The translations under genes were made by a program, and so were the position numbers. The notes below the pieces were generated by a model. That model was given only the letters and a program-made list of their open reading frames with translations. It was not told where the DNA came from and made no database searches. From Empedobacter brevis NBRC 14943 = ATCC 43319 (GTDB lineage: Bacteria > Bacteroidota > Bacteroidia > Flavobacteriales > Weeksellaceae): DNA of 64,000 bases. The DNA is taken from assembly GCF_000382425.1 (NCBI RefSeq), contig NZ_KB908298.1:62001-126000 (forward strand), written 5' to 3'. Below, piece after piece: positions 51,487 through 59,827 of this stretch (positions within the stretch are counted from its first letter, which is position 1; the number at the start of each line of letters is the position of its first letter).

Positions 51487-52380
51487 TTAAAATTTCAACT
51501 GCATTTCGTCAATTAATTGCGCATGAATTAAGTCGGAATTTTCAACTTGTAAGGTTTGATGTCTACCTCCATTTTTCTCAAATATTTCGATGAATAAAAC
51601 ATGACCTTCAGCAAGTGTAAATTGATCCAATAAGAACACATTTCGTCCAATTGATTTACCTTTAATCGAATCCAATGATAGATAATTTCTAAGCGGTTTC
51701 AAGATTTGATGTTGAATAACCGATCGTTTGGCTAATTTTTTCTCTGCAATCTTGAAATGAATAAAATCTATATCAAATGGGACATTGCTTCGATTTTTCA
51801 ATTCTAAATGGAAGTAATGCTTGCCTTCATGATTGTACAATCCTTTTAAAATAAATTGGATGCCAAATTTCGCAGCCCCAATATTTTTGATGATGGATTT
51901 ATTGTTTTGATAAATGGTTTCCATGATCAAATCGGTTAATGATGCAGGTTGACTACCTAATTCATTGAAAATAATTTTATTAGCTTCCACTTTATTCAGC
52001 TCCTTTTCCATCGTAGAAAGATTGTAACTTAAATTTTCAGGATACGGACTATAATACACATTGAAATTGTAAAATTTTCCATCATTTGTAATGACTGAAA
52101 AATTAGTTTCGGATTCAAAATCTTTTACAGCAGCTTTGATTCGCAATACATTTTCAGCATCATTTGCTTTTTCAGCGATGATAAAATCACTGCCTAAATC
52201 GACGTATCGAATGTTGGATGGAAAGATTAAATGAGATGTCTTATCATAGGTAACATTCATCAAATAAGGTTCTATTTTACCTAATTTCAATGCAGACTGT
52301 ACACTATCTTGTGCAAAAAGGAGTTGATTGACTCCAAGAATTAGGATCAGAAATAAGATATGTTTGTAATTAATTTTCAT
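51487..52380 (-). CDS. traN: Conjugal transfer protein TraN (DUF4138, VirB9-like)
   Basis: A 297-residue exported protein (signal to about residue 23, LLFAQ). It begins with a beta domain (TYDKTSHLIFPSNIRYVDLGSDFIIAEKANDAENVLRIKAAV), the TraN/VirB9-type opening, and ends with DFIHFKIAEKKLAKRS and QFTLAEGHVLFIEIFEKNGGRHQTL. It is predicted to be part of the outer-membrane core of the type IV secretion channel with TraM. Normal length for the family. Confidence 0.9.
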   Translation of the reverse strand: MKINYKHILFLILILGVNQLLFAQDSVQSALKLGKIEPYLMNVTYDKTSHLIFPSNIRYVDLGSDFIIAEKANDAENVLRIKAAVKDFESETNFSVITNDGKFYNFNVYYSPYPENLSYNLSTMEKELNKVEANKIIFNELGSQPASLTDLIMETIYQNNKSIIKNIGAAKFGIQFILKGLYNHEGKHYFHLELKNRSNVPFDIDFIHFKIAEKKLAKRSVIQHQILKPLRNYLSLDSIKGKSIGRNVFLLDQFTLAEGHVLFIEIFEKNGGRHQTLQVENSDLIHAQLIDEMQLKF

Positions 52381-52408
52381 TTTTTTTGTTTAAAATTTTC
52401 AAATCATT

Positions 52409-53755
52409 TTATTTTTTAGGAACAAGTAAGACCTGTAATCCTGCTTTGAGTGTGACTTTCGGTGTTCTTATTTTCTTCGAAAAATAACCCGAAACGCCCT
52501 GGACTACACCACCTCCTAAATCGGTTGCAAGTTGCTGTCCTGCCGATTGTGTCATCATTATACTTGCTCCGGACGTTTGACTCATATTAGCTGCCATTTC
52601 AGTTAATGCATTTATTTCTTGCGAATCCGAAATGCTTAATCCTTGTTGACCATCTAAATCAAAAACATTCAGTTCGACTGGAATAACAGATTCATTGATC
52701 TCGATTGAAGTAATTTTTAACATCAATCGTCCATTTGATAATTTAGCTTGTGCTGAAACAAGTGTTCCATTTGGTAAATAATGTTGTGAAGTTTGAGCAG
52801 ACTCCAATAATCGTAAACGAACTATTGCATCACCTCTTATAGTTTGTGTTTCGTGTACACATGCCTTAATCGTATTTTTAGATTGCGTTGCTTCATACGT
52901 TCTACCAACAGTTGTAAATTCTCTATTTCCATTCGGTAGTGAATGATCTTCAACTTCTCGAAATAAACTCGAAACAGGATTTTTCTTTGTTGATCGAATT
53001 GGAACAATGTAATCTTTCTCTTGTTTTAGTACAACTTCAACTTTTGATTCTTGTTTCGAAACTTTTGGAATTGAATTTTGTTCTTGTTGACTATTTACAG
53101 GAAGATATTTCGCCGCCAATTGATAGGATTTTTCCATCAATTCAATCTGATCGTTCATTGTGATTGGTTTTGGAACATCTTTCTGAGATAATTGAGCTTT
53201 CAATTCTGAAATTTGCTTTCGTAAATCTGTTGTTTCTGTATGATACGGTTGATGAAACGAATTTAATTCCGATTGCATATTTCGGTAACTATTCAACGTT
53301 TGATGGTTCGTTTCACTTCCATAATTTTTATCGTTTGGACCATAATTCTGCAATTCATTTTGTTTATTCATCACACTATTTTCACTTTCCTGATTCAAAT
53401 ATTCTGAAAGAGTCATCAAGGCTTGTTGTTTTTCTTGGTTTTTAATCGCCAACATTTCTTGCTCATAAGCTTTTCCTTTGTCCATCGGCATTTCTGCATC
53501 TGTTCCTTGTGGAACTGCCCCATTTAGACCATTTTCATCAAGTTCAGTTTTGTTTTCTGATGGACGAAAAATCATATACAAACAACCAATACACGCTACA
53601 ATCATTAAACTAAAAATGAGTGGTTTCTTGAATTTTGTAAGTAAATCTTTTTGATTTACTGCAGACGAATTCTGAAAAGTTTCATCTTTGGATTGAGAAT
53701 CGTTTCCTACCAATAATCTGATTTGTTTTTCATTATTCTCTTTCATAGAAATCAT
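52409..53755 (-). CDS. traM: Conjugal transfer protein TraM (VirB10-like)
   Basis: A 448-residue inner-membrane-anchored protein. A cytoplasmic start of ~45 residues is followed by one membrane helix (PLIFSLMIVACIGCLYMIF). A long Gln/Asn/Lys-rich, coiled-coil-prone linker comes next (residues ~80-270), then the C-terminal domain: IKACVHETQTIRGDAIVRLRLLE, YLPNGTLVSAQAKLSNGRLMLKI and GLQVLLVPKK. VirB10-like proteins bridge inner and outer membranes. An ATG at 53746 is a second possible start. Its 5' end overlaps traL by 23 bases. Confidence 0.92.
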   Translation of the reverse strand: MISMKENNEKQIRLLVGNDSQSKDETFQNSSAVNQKDLLTKFKKPLIFSLMIVACIGCLYMIFRPSENKTELDENGLNGAVPQGTDAEMPMDKGKAYEQEMLAIKNQEKQQALMTLSEYLNQESENSVMNKQNELQNYGPNDKNYGSETNHQTLNSYRNMQSELNSFHQPYHTETTDLRKQISELKAQLSQKDVPKPITMNDQIELMEKSYQLAAKYLPVNSQQEQNSIPKVSKQESKVEVVLKQEKDYIVPIRSTKKNPVSSLFREVEDHSLPNGNREFTTVGRTYEATQSKNTIKACVHETQTIRGDAIVRLRLLESAQTSQHYLPNGTLVSAQAKLSNGRLMLKITSIEINESVIPVELNVFDLDGQQGLSISDSQEINALTEMAANMSQTSGASIMMTQSAGQQLATDLGGGVVQGVSGYFSKKIRTPKVTLKAGLQVLLVPKK

Positions 53756-54020
53756 TTTTATGAATATTTATTAGTGAATCCAATTGGATTTTCAATTGTT
53801 TACTTTTTTGAAAAGGTTGTTGAATGTGTTCTATCTGAAGTTTTCTATTTGTAGTCATTACATCATAACCGATTTTTATAAAGACCGCTGTACTTAATAA
53901 TCCATAGCCTAAGAAAAAAATTAAGAGATACTGATGTTGCTTTTCTAAGGTTAACAATTGCAATTGTTTGTCTATATTTCCGAGGTAGTTTCTAAGTTTT
54001 AATTTTAAATTTTTCATCAT
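53733..54020 (-). CDS. traL: Conjugal transfer protein TraL-like (DUF3989)
   Basis: A 95-residue protein: basic amphipathic start (MMKNLKLKLRNYLGNIDKQLQLL), one membrane helix (YLLIFFLGYGLLSTAVFIKIGYDV) and a charged end. Size, single helix and position between traK and traM match TraL of CTnDOT-like elements. It overlaps traM by 23 bases and follows traK by 8 bases. Its role is unknown; probably an inner-membrane accessory of the channel. Confidence 0.8.
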   Translation of the reverse strand: MMKNLKLKLRNYLGNIDKQLQLLTLEKQHQYLLIFFLGYGLLSTAVFIKIGYDVMTTNRKLQIEHIQQPFQKSKQLKIQLDSLINIHKNDFYERE

Positions 54021-54028
54021 CTAATTAT

Positions 54029-54652
54029 TTAGCGTTCTACAACTTCAATATCATGATTTTCCAATACCTTAAATTTTTCAATATTAAAACCTTGTGGATT
54101 ATTGTCTGATCGAACTGAATTTAGCAATTGACATGTAGTAATTAATTGTCGTTTTGTAACATTACTAGAACGAATAATGTATTGTTTCGCATAGGTTTTT
54201 ACAGCATATGGATAGTGATTAAAATCGCTGACTATACTGTCAACTTCTAATCGTTGTTGAACATTACCTGAAATTATTCGGTTATAATATCCTTTTTCTG
54301 CCAAATCATTGTGATAATCAAATGCACTTTTATCTGCAAGTTGAAAAGCTCGTTTCATATTATTTTCTATCGCATTTTTATCAGGTGCAAGTGTAAAAAA
54401 GAGTTCATGAAACCGTCTGATATGCTCCCTTGCTTCAACAGGACGATTGAGATTAATATCTTGAGATAAAGCAAGCATTAATGATTTTCCTTGATCTAAT
54501 ACATAGATTTTTTGACGTTGTTTTTCTGAAAATTGATAGGATTGCCAAAGAGCAAACCCTACAACAGTACTACAAAAAATCACAAACAAAATAGCATAAA
54601 GCCTGATTTGTTTGAAACTGTTTTCAATATTTCGTAAAGTTTTAAATTCCAT
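54029..54652 (-). CDS. traK: Conjugal transfer protein TraK (VirB8-like)
   Basis: A 207-residue bitopic inner-membrane protein: MEFKTLRNIENSFKQIRLYAILFVIFCSTVVGFALWQSY begins with the TraK-type cytoplasmic leader and helix. The periplasmic domain contains VEAREHIRRFHELFFTLAPDKNAIENNMKRAFQLAD and ends VIENHDIEVVER-like (VLENHDIEVVER). VirB8-like proteins scaffold the secretion channel. Normal family length. Confidence 0.92.
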   Translation of the reverse strand: MEFKTLRNIENSFKQIRLYAILFVIFCSTVVGFALWQSYQFSEKQRQKIYVLDQGKSLMLALSQDINLNRPVEAREHIRRFHELFFTLAPDKNAIENNMKRAFQLADKSAFDYHNDLAEKGYYNRIISGNVQQRLEVDSIVSDFNHYPYAVKTYAKQYIIRSSNVTKRQLITTCQLLNSVRSDNNPQGFNIEKFKVLENHDIEVVER

Positions 54653-54673
54653 AATAATTAAATATTTGATTCA

Positions 54674-55666
54674 TTATTTAAGTAATTGACCGCTGATATT
54701 TCCCGTTACCGAACCAACTCCAGCACTTGCAATATTTCCAGCTGTTTCAGCTGTTTTAGTTACATTACGCATAAAATTACCCGCTCCTCCTGCTTGAATT
54801 ACCCAACTTGTAACAGTTGGAATTGTAAAGTATCCTATAATCCCAATGATCATAAAAATGATGTAAATAGTATTTGAACTATCTGGAATAAAACTTGGTT
54901 CAGCAAGCATTTCAATATCACGTTCTAGAATTAAAGATTGTATACGTGCAAGCATAGCACTAAATAAATCTGAAACAGGTAACCATAAATAAACACTGAT
55001 GTATCTTCTGAGCCATTGCGTAAGGGTAATTTGAAATCCATCCCAAACAGAAATTGCAAAAGCAATTGGTCCGAGTATAGAAAGTACTATTAGAAAAAAT
55101 GTACGAATAGTGTCAATTACTAAAGCTGACGCTTGAAACAATATTTCCAAAAAATTACGGAACCAATCTTTAAATGCTTTACCGATTTGATAAGCCGTAC
55201 GATCCATATACATAGCTGTCATTGCTCCTATATCAGATGGTGTCCAACCTAATTCATCTAATTTTTTATCAAATTCTTCATCAGAAATTAAAAAGGCTGT
55301 TTCTGGATTTCGCACAATTGCTTCGTATTCAAGAATGTCTTTTTGCTCTTGCAATTTCTTCATATCAATGACTTGACTTTCTAAAATGGAATGAGTACCT
55401 GTAACAACTGGACGCAAAACTGAATTAAGTGTTCCTAAAACCAATGTTGGAAAAAACATAATGCAAATTCCTAATGCAAAAGGTCGTAGCAATGGATATA
55501 AATCAATTGGTTCTGCTCGACTAATGGTTTGCCATACTTTGATGGCAACATAAAAAAGTGCACCTAATCCAGCTAATCCTTTTGCTACTGCTGACATATC
55601 AGCAGCAAGTGGCATCATCTCATCGTATAAACTTCTGAGTACTTCGTGTAAATTATCGGCTTGCAT
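54674..55666 (-). CDS. traJ: Conjugal transfer protein TraJ (VirB6-like)
   Basis: About 330 residues from the ATG at 55666, two bases after the traI stop. It is a polytopic inner-membrane protein with six or more helices (GLAGLGALFYVAIKVW, ALGICIMFFPTLVLGTL, DTIRTFFLIVLSILGPIAFAISVW, YIIFMIIGIIGYFTIPTVTSW). It has the typical DLYPLLRPF and SWVIQAGGAG motifs of TraJ. It is expected to line the channel at the inner membrane. It ends in a Gly/Ala/Ser-rich tail. Confidence 0.93.
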   Translation of the reverse strand: MQADNLHEVLRSLYDEMMPLAADMSAVAKGLAGLGALFYVAIKVWQTISRAEPIDLYPLLRPFALGICIMFFPTLVLGTLNSVLRPVVTGTHSILESQVIDMKKLQEQKDILEYEAIVRNPETAFLISDEEFDKKLDELGWTPSDIGAMTAMYMDRTAYQIGKAFKDWFRNFLEILFQASALVIDTIRTFFLIVLSILGPIAFAISVWDGFQITLTQWLRRYISVYLWLPVSDLFSAMLARIQSLILERDIEMLAEPSFIPDSSNTIYIIFMIIGIIGYFTIPTVTSWVIQAGGAGNFMRNVTKTAETAGNIASAGVGSVTGNISGQLLK

Positions 55667-55668
55667 GA

Positions 55669-56346
55669 TTACCAATATTTTTGGGTTGAAGTTCCATATA
55701 AGTCAAGCACTCTTTTAGCATCGTTTTTCTTTTTGGCTCTTAAATAACTCACGGAAATATTTTTGTTCGTGTAGTAGCGAACCAAATTGTGGTATTCTTT
55801 AACTTCTTTGTAAACTCGGTCAATGATGTCCATTCTTTCTTTATCATTCAATGATAAATTGGAAACACTGACAATTTGTTTGAGTTCTTTCAGAAGTTCT
55901 GTACTTTCATTTAACAATACGGCATAACCATTTCCAATAGCAACTAATTCTTTTGGAGAAAAATTTGGATCATTCATCATTTTTCCAAAATTGTGCACAT
56001 ACATTTCAGATACATCTCCAATTAAAAGGACTGTTTGCTGTACTTTACGAGCATCTTTCACAAGATTGTTGACTGCTTTTAGCTTGTCGTAATATTCCTT
56101 TCCTTGTTCATATACTTTCTTAACTTCATTGAAGTTTTTGACCACATTACTAACGGTTGAAGAAGTTTGAACAATTTCATTGGCTGAATTAAGAATTCCT
56201 GAAGCTAAATTGGTTGGATCAGTTACCACGAATTGAGCTTTGGCTGCATATGTTCCTGATAAAATAAACAGGATACACATCATAAATACTTTTTTACACA
56301 AAACCAGTTTAACTTGATTGATGTGTGATTGATTGAATACGTTCAT
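55669..56346 (-). CDS. traI: Conjugal transfer protein TraI (DUF4141)
   Basis: A 225-residue exported protein with a long signal region (hydrophobic residues 18-35, ending AKAQ). The mature start FVVTDPTNLASGILNSANEIVQTSSTVSNVVKNFNEVKKVYEQGKEYYDKL is the DUF4141/TraI hallmark, giving a helical, coiled-coil-like, VirB5-like body. It ends in a short basic stretch. It lies 32 bases after traG and 2 bases before traJ. Confidence 0.92.
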   Translation of the reverse strand: MNVFNQSHINQVKLVLCKKVFMMCILFILSGTYAAKAQFVVTDPTNLASGILNSANEIVQTSSTVSNVVKNFNEVKKVYEQGKEYYDKLKAVNNLVKDARKVQQTVLLIGDVSEMYVHNFGKMMNDPNFSPKELVAIGNGYAVLLNESTELLKELKQIVSVSNLSLNDKERMDIIDRVYKEVKEYHNLVRYYTNKNISVSYLRAKKKNDAKRVLDLYGTSTQKYW

Positions 56347-56378
56347 TTTTAATATTTTTTAGATTAATTGTTATAGTG

Positions 56379-58874
56379 TTAATTTTCTCGTTTTTGCATA
56401 GCAATATGCTTAATAGCTAGTTCGATATTGTCATTGAGTTCAGAAGCCAATTTCATGACTTCCATTTTTTCGGTTTCTTCTGTGGTATAAGCCAAATATT
56501 CTTCGGTGCTTACTTCCGTAGCATATACAGCAGAATGAGTTCCGCCTAGTCCTATCCAAACTTCTTTATACAACCGTTTTGGATCATTTTTCATATTAAT
56601 TGAAAGAATTTGTGCTTTTTCTTTGTCTGTCAATCCAAGCATTGCCTGTATTTCATCAAACTTGTTCATGTATTTGCGTTGATCTAAAAGGATTTTACAA
56701 TCGGAATTGTTGATGATACTTTCTTTTACAATAGGTGATTGAATAATATCATCGACTTCTTGGGTTACGACGATAGCTTCTCCAAAGAATTTTCTAACCG
56801 TTTTAAAAAGGTATTTAATGTATTCTGCCATACCTTCTTTTGCAATTGCTTTCCAAGCTTCTTCAATCAAAATAAGTTTTCGAATTCCTTTTAGTCGTCT
56901 CATCTTGTTAATGAAAACTTCCATAATGATGATAGTGACTATTGGAAAAAGTATTTTATGATCCTTAATAGCATCAATCTCAAATACAATAAATCGTTTA
57001 GAAAGTAAGTCCAATTCTTTATCTGAATTGAGCAGATAATCATATTCGCCTCCTTCGTAATAAGGTTCTAAAACATTGAGAAAATTAGCAATATCAAAGT
57101 CCTTTTCACGGACTTGTTTTTGAACTAATACATTACGATAATCTCCTTTTACATAGTCATAGAAACCATTGAATGATGGGAAGATATTTTCTTTTTTAAT
57201 AAGTTCAATATAACCACTCACTGCATTGGAAAGAGCTACTTCTTCTGCTCTAGTAGGCGGTTCATCATCACGTTTCCAAAGTGTAAGAATTAAGGTTTTT
57301 ATGCTTTCTCTTTTTTCAATATCAAACACACCATCATCGGTATAAAAAGGATTAAAAGCAATTGGATTATCTTCTGTATAAGTGAAATAAACACCATCTT
57401 CTCCTTTCGTTTTTCCTTTAATCAATTCACACAATCCTTGATAAGAATTTCCAGTATCGACCAATAAAACATGAGCACCTTGTTCATAATACTGACGAAC
57501 CATGTGATTCGTAAAAAATGATTTTCCACTTCCTGATGGTCCTAAAATGAATTTGTTCCGATTGGTAATGATTCCTTTTTTCATTGGTAAATCAGAAATA
57601 TCCAAATGAATAGGTTTTCCTGTTAATCGATCCACCATCTTTATTCCAAATGGTGAAGGTGAATTATGGTAATTGGTTTCTTCAGTGAAAAAGCATAAGG
57701 CAGGTTCAATAAACGTGTAAAAACTTTCTTCACTTGGAAAGTCTCCTGCATTTCCAGGAATTGCAGCCCAAAATAAAGTCGCTACGTCAGTCGTATTGTG
57801 GCGTGGTTTACATTCCATGAGTGCCAAAGCACTTCCACAATCGTTTTTTAATTGCTTCAATTCGTTCGGATCTTCTGACCACGCCATTACATTAAAATGT
57901 GCCCGTATTGAAGAAAGTCCAAAGCTGTGCGCTTCATTCAAATAGTTTTCAATCCATTCTTTGTTGATTTGATTAGCACGACTATAACGAGCCAGTGAGT
58001 GCATATTTCGAGCTGACTTTTCAAATTTTTGAAGATTATCATCACTGTTATCCAAAAACAAATATTGATTGTAAATGTGATTACAATTAAGAAGCAAACC
58101 CACCGGAGAAGCAAACGATAAACGACAATCACTTCGATCAGTTGATAGTTTTTCAAATCGAACATCTGCTGAAACCGAACTTGGTAAATCATCCGTATCA
58201 GACAAAGTATGTAAACTCAATCTTTTATTACCTACTCGAACTTCTTCAGTACCTAATGCAATATCTTGCATGGAAACATCAGTTTCTTTTGAAAGCGTTA
58301 GATAGTTTTCTAAAAGTCCTTGTTTATCATCCGTTCCGATGATTTCATCTTCCTTCAATCTTCTCAACTGAATAAGTCCACTGTCATTAAGAATTCGTTC
58401 AAATTGCGAAACAGCTTCCATAAAATGATGTACCACTTCTTTATCGCGAATCTCTTTTGGAATTAAAATACCTTTACACAATGAACTAAAATTGCTCTGC
58501 ATTCGCATTTGTTCTTTGGTTGTTTTGGTCAAAAACAAATAGCAATAATGATTGAGAAATGGTCGTTCACTGAAATGACGTTGAAATGATTTAGATAAAA
58601 AACTTTGATCTTCTTCACTCAAATTAGGTCTGTAAGTTTCCTTGATGTACCAATCTTGTTTGTGAACAATGGTAAAATCGGGCAAAGTTTTAATTGCTTT
58701 GTGCCAAGCAGAATGAATTGTTTCGTATTCTGGTGACGCAACTGTAAACAATTCTGGCAATTTCACTCCAAAACAAACCGTGATATCAGCATCTTTTGAA
58801 ATGATGCAATTGTTTTCAACTGTTAATAAAGGGAATTTATTCTCAAGTGTGGTGATTCGTGATTTATTTCTCAT
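56379..58874 (-). CDS. traG: Conjugation ATPase TraG (VirB4-like)
   Basis: An 831-residue cytoplasmic ATPase that drives assembly of the transfer channel. The N-terminal domain (ENKFPLLTVENNCIISKDADITVCFGVKLPELFTV) is the usual TraG/VirB4 opening. Walker A GPSGSGKS lies at residues ~445-452, Walker B LILIEEAW near ~667-674, and a late TQEVDDII/DCKILLDQRKY region follows. Length fits the family. Its ATG overlaps the traF stop (ATGA). The coupling protein, a different ATPase, would lie outside the window. Confidence 0.96.
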   Translation of the reverse strand: MRNKSRITTLENKFPLLTVENNCIISKDADITVCFGVKLPELFTVASPEYETIHSAWHKAIKTLPDFTIVHKQDWYIKETYRPNLSEEDQSFLSKSFQRHFSERPFLNHYCYLFLTKTTKEQMRMQSNFSSLCKGILIPKEIRDKEVVHHFMEAVSQFERILNDSGLIQLRRLKEDEIIGTDDKQGLLENYLTLSKETDVSMQDIALGTEEVRVGNKRLSLHTLSDTDDLPSSVSADVRFEKLSTDRSDCRLSFASPVGLLLNCNHIYNQYLFLDNSDDNLQKFEKSARNMHSLARYSRANQINKEWIENYLNEAHSFGLSSIRAHFNVMAWSEDPNELKQLKNDCGSALALMECKPRHNTTDVATLFWAAIPGNAGDFPSEESFYTFIEPALCFFTEETNYHNSPSPFGIKMVDRLTGKPIHLDISDLPMKKGIITNRNKFILGPSGSGKSFFTNHMVRQYYEQGAHVLLVDTGNSYQGLCELIKGKTKGEDGVYFTYTEDNPIAFNPFYTDDGVFDIEKRESIKTLILTLWKRDDEPPTRAEEVALSNAVSGYIELIKKENIFPSFNGFYDYVKGDYRNVLVQKQVREKDFDIANFLNVLEPYYEGGEYDYLLNSDKELDLLSKRFIVFEIDAIKDHKILFPIVTIIIMEVFINKMRRLKGIRKLILIEEAWKAIAKEGMAEYIKYLFKTVRKFFGEAIVVTQEVDDIIQSPIVKESIINNSDCKILLDQRKYMNKFDEIQAMLGLTDKEKAQILSINMKNDPKRLYKEVWIGLGGTHSAVYATEVSTEEYLAYTTEETEKMEVMKLASELNDNIELAIKHIAMQKREN

Positions 58875-59203
58875 TGTACCAAACGTTTTGAATTAAACAT
58901 CAAATAACGTTTTACTGCTTTACGACAAATAATGAATTGAGGATGTTTTTGATTTGCTCCACGTTTCATTAATCCATATTCACCATACTTTTTGTTTAGT
59001 CGAAAGGTTTGCCATGTTATCACCAAGCCCAAGGTAATCCCAACTGTTAAGCAGATATAAGAATTTACATTTGCCATGTATAAAATCATAACCAAAAGTA
59101 AAACACCTAAAAGTCCACCTGCAAAAATGAAAAGATACTGCGCTTTGAGTCCTTTGAATTCTACGGTTCTTCCAATTCCTTTGTTAATGTTGTAGTTTTT
59201 CAT
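58871..59203 (-). CDS. traF: Conjugal transfer protein TraF (DUF4133, VirB3-like)
   Basis: About 110 residues from the ATG at 59203; the upstream start codon at 59248 would intrude into traE. Opening KNYNINKGIGRTVEFKGLKAQYLFIF, two membrane helices (FIFAGGLLGVLLLVMILYMANV, YICLTVGITLGLVITWQTFRL) and the end KKYGEYGLMKRGANQKHPQFIICRKAVKRY are standard for DUF4133. It sits 10 bases after traE and overlaps traG by 4. Confidence 0.92.
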   Translation of the reverse strand: MKNYNINKGIGRTVEFKGLKAQYLFIFAGGLLGVLLLVMILYMANVNSYICLTVGITLGLVITWQTFRLNKKYGEYGLMKRGANQKHPQFIICRKAVKRYLMFNSKRLVQ

Positions 59204-59213
59204 ACACGCAGTT

Positions 59214-59519
59214 TTAAAGGAAAAATGAACGCAGAATAGTTGCAGCAACGATTAAGAAAATACAGGCTCCAAACCATGAAGCTGCGGTTTTACTGGTATC
59301 AGGATCACCTGAACTAAATTTATTGTACACCTTGACCCCACCAATAAGTCCAACCACTGCACCAATTGCGTAAATGAGCTTTGTTGCTGGATCAAAATAA
59401 GAGGTAACCATTTGGGTTGCTTCATTAATTCCTGCTGCTCCATTACCTTGAGCGAAGATTAAAATTCCTGAGAGAAAAATAATTGCTGTTAGAAATAACT
59501 TGTTGTTTTGTTTTTCCAT
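59214..59519 (-). CDS. traE: Conjugal transfer protein TraE (DUF4134)
   Basis: A 101-residue membrane protein: cleavable-looking signal (LTAIIFLSGILIFAQ), then GAAGINEATQMVTSYFDPATKLIYAIGAVVGLIGGVKVYNKFSSGDPDTSKTAASWFGACIFLIVAATIL with two helices, the classic TraE/VirB2-like arrangement. It is the first gene after the insertion of the KAP relic, so traE onward must have its own promoter. A CATCTTTG element, one base from TAnnTTTG, lies at 59568-59575 on the minus strand. Confidence 0.92.
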   Translation of the reverse strand: MEKQNNKLFLTAIIFLSGILIFAQGNGAAGINEATQMVTSYFDPATKLIYAIGAVVGLIGGVKVYNKFSSGDPDTSKTAASWFGACIFLIVAATILRSFFL

Positions 59520-59567
59520 AATTGAAGTTCTTTGTTTTTATATTCACTCGATGTGAACTTTCAAAAA

Positions 59568-59575
59568 CAAAGATG
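59568..59575 (-). promoter_or_regulatory. Candidate promoter of traE onward
   Basis: Minus strand CATCTTTG, one mismatch to TAnnTTTG, about 50 bases before the traE ATG. A promoter is needed here because the antisense KAP relic splits the operon. The remaining ~250 bases up to 59827 are AT-rich with no other recognisable signal. Confidence 0.35.
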
Positions 59576-59827
59576 TTCTGAAAATGGATATAGAAAGTTA
59601 GAATGGAAGTTTGTGGTTGGTTTTGGAATTCGTTTTCTTATACATAATGAAATGTTGCAAGTAAACGTTTTATAATATATTAATTTTTAAATATCTAAAA
59701 ATTAAATAGTTAATACAGCTATTATTTGATACTAATTTATATTCAAGAAGAAAAATTATTAAACTTTATAAGTTTATTGTGTATTTGATAACTATTAATT
59801 TTTCTTTAGATTTGATAAAAAGTATAA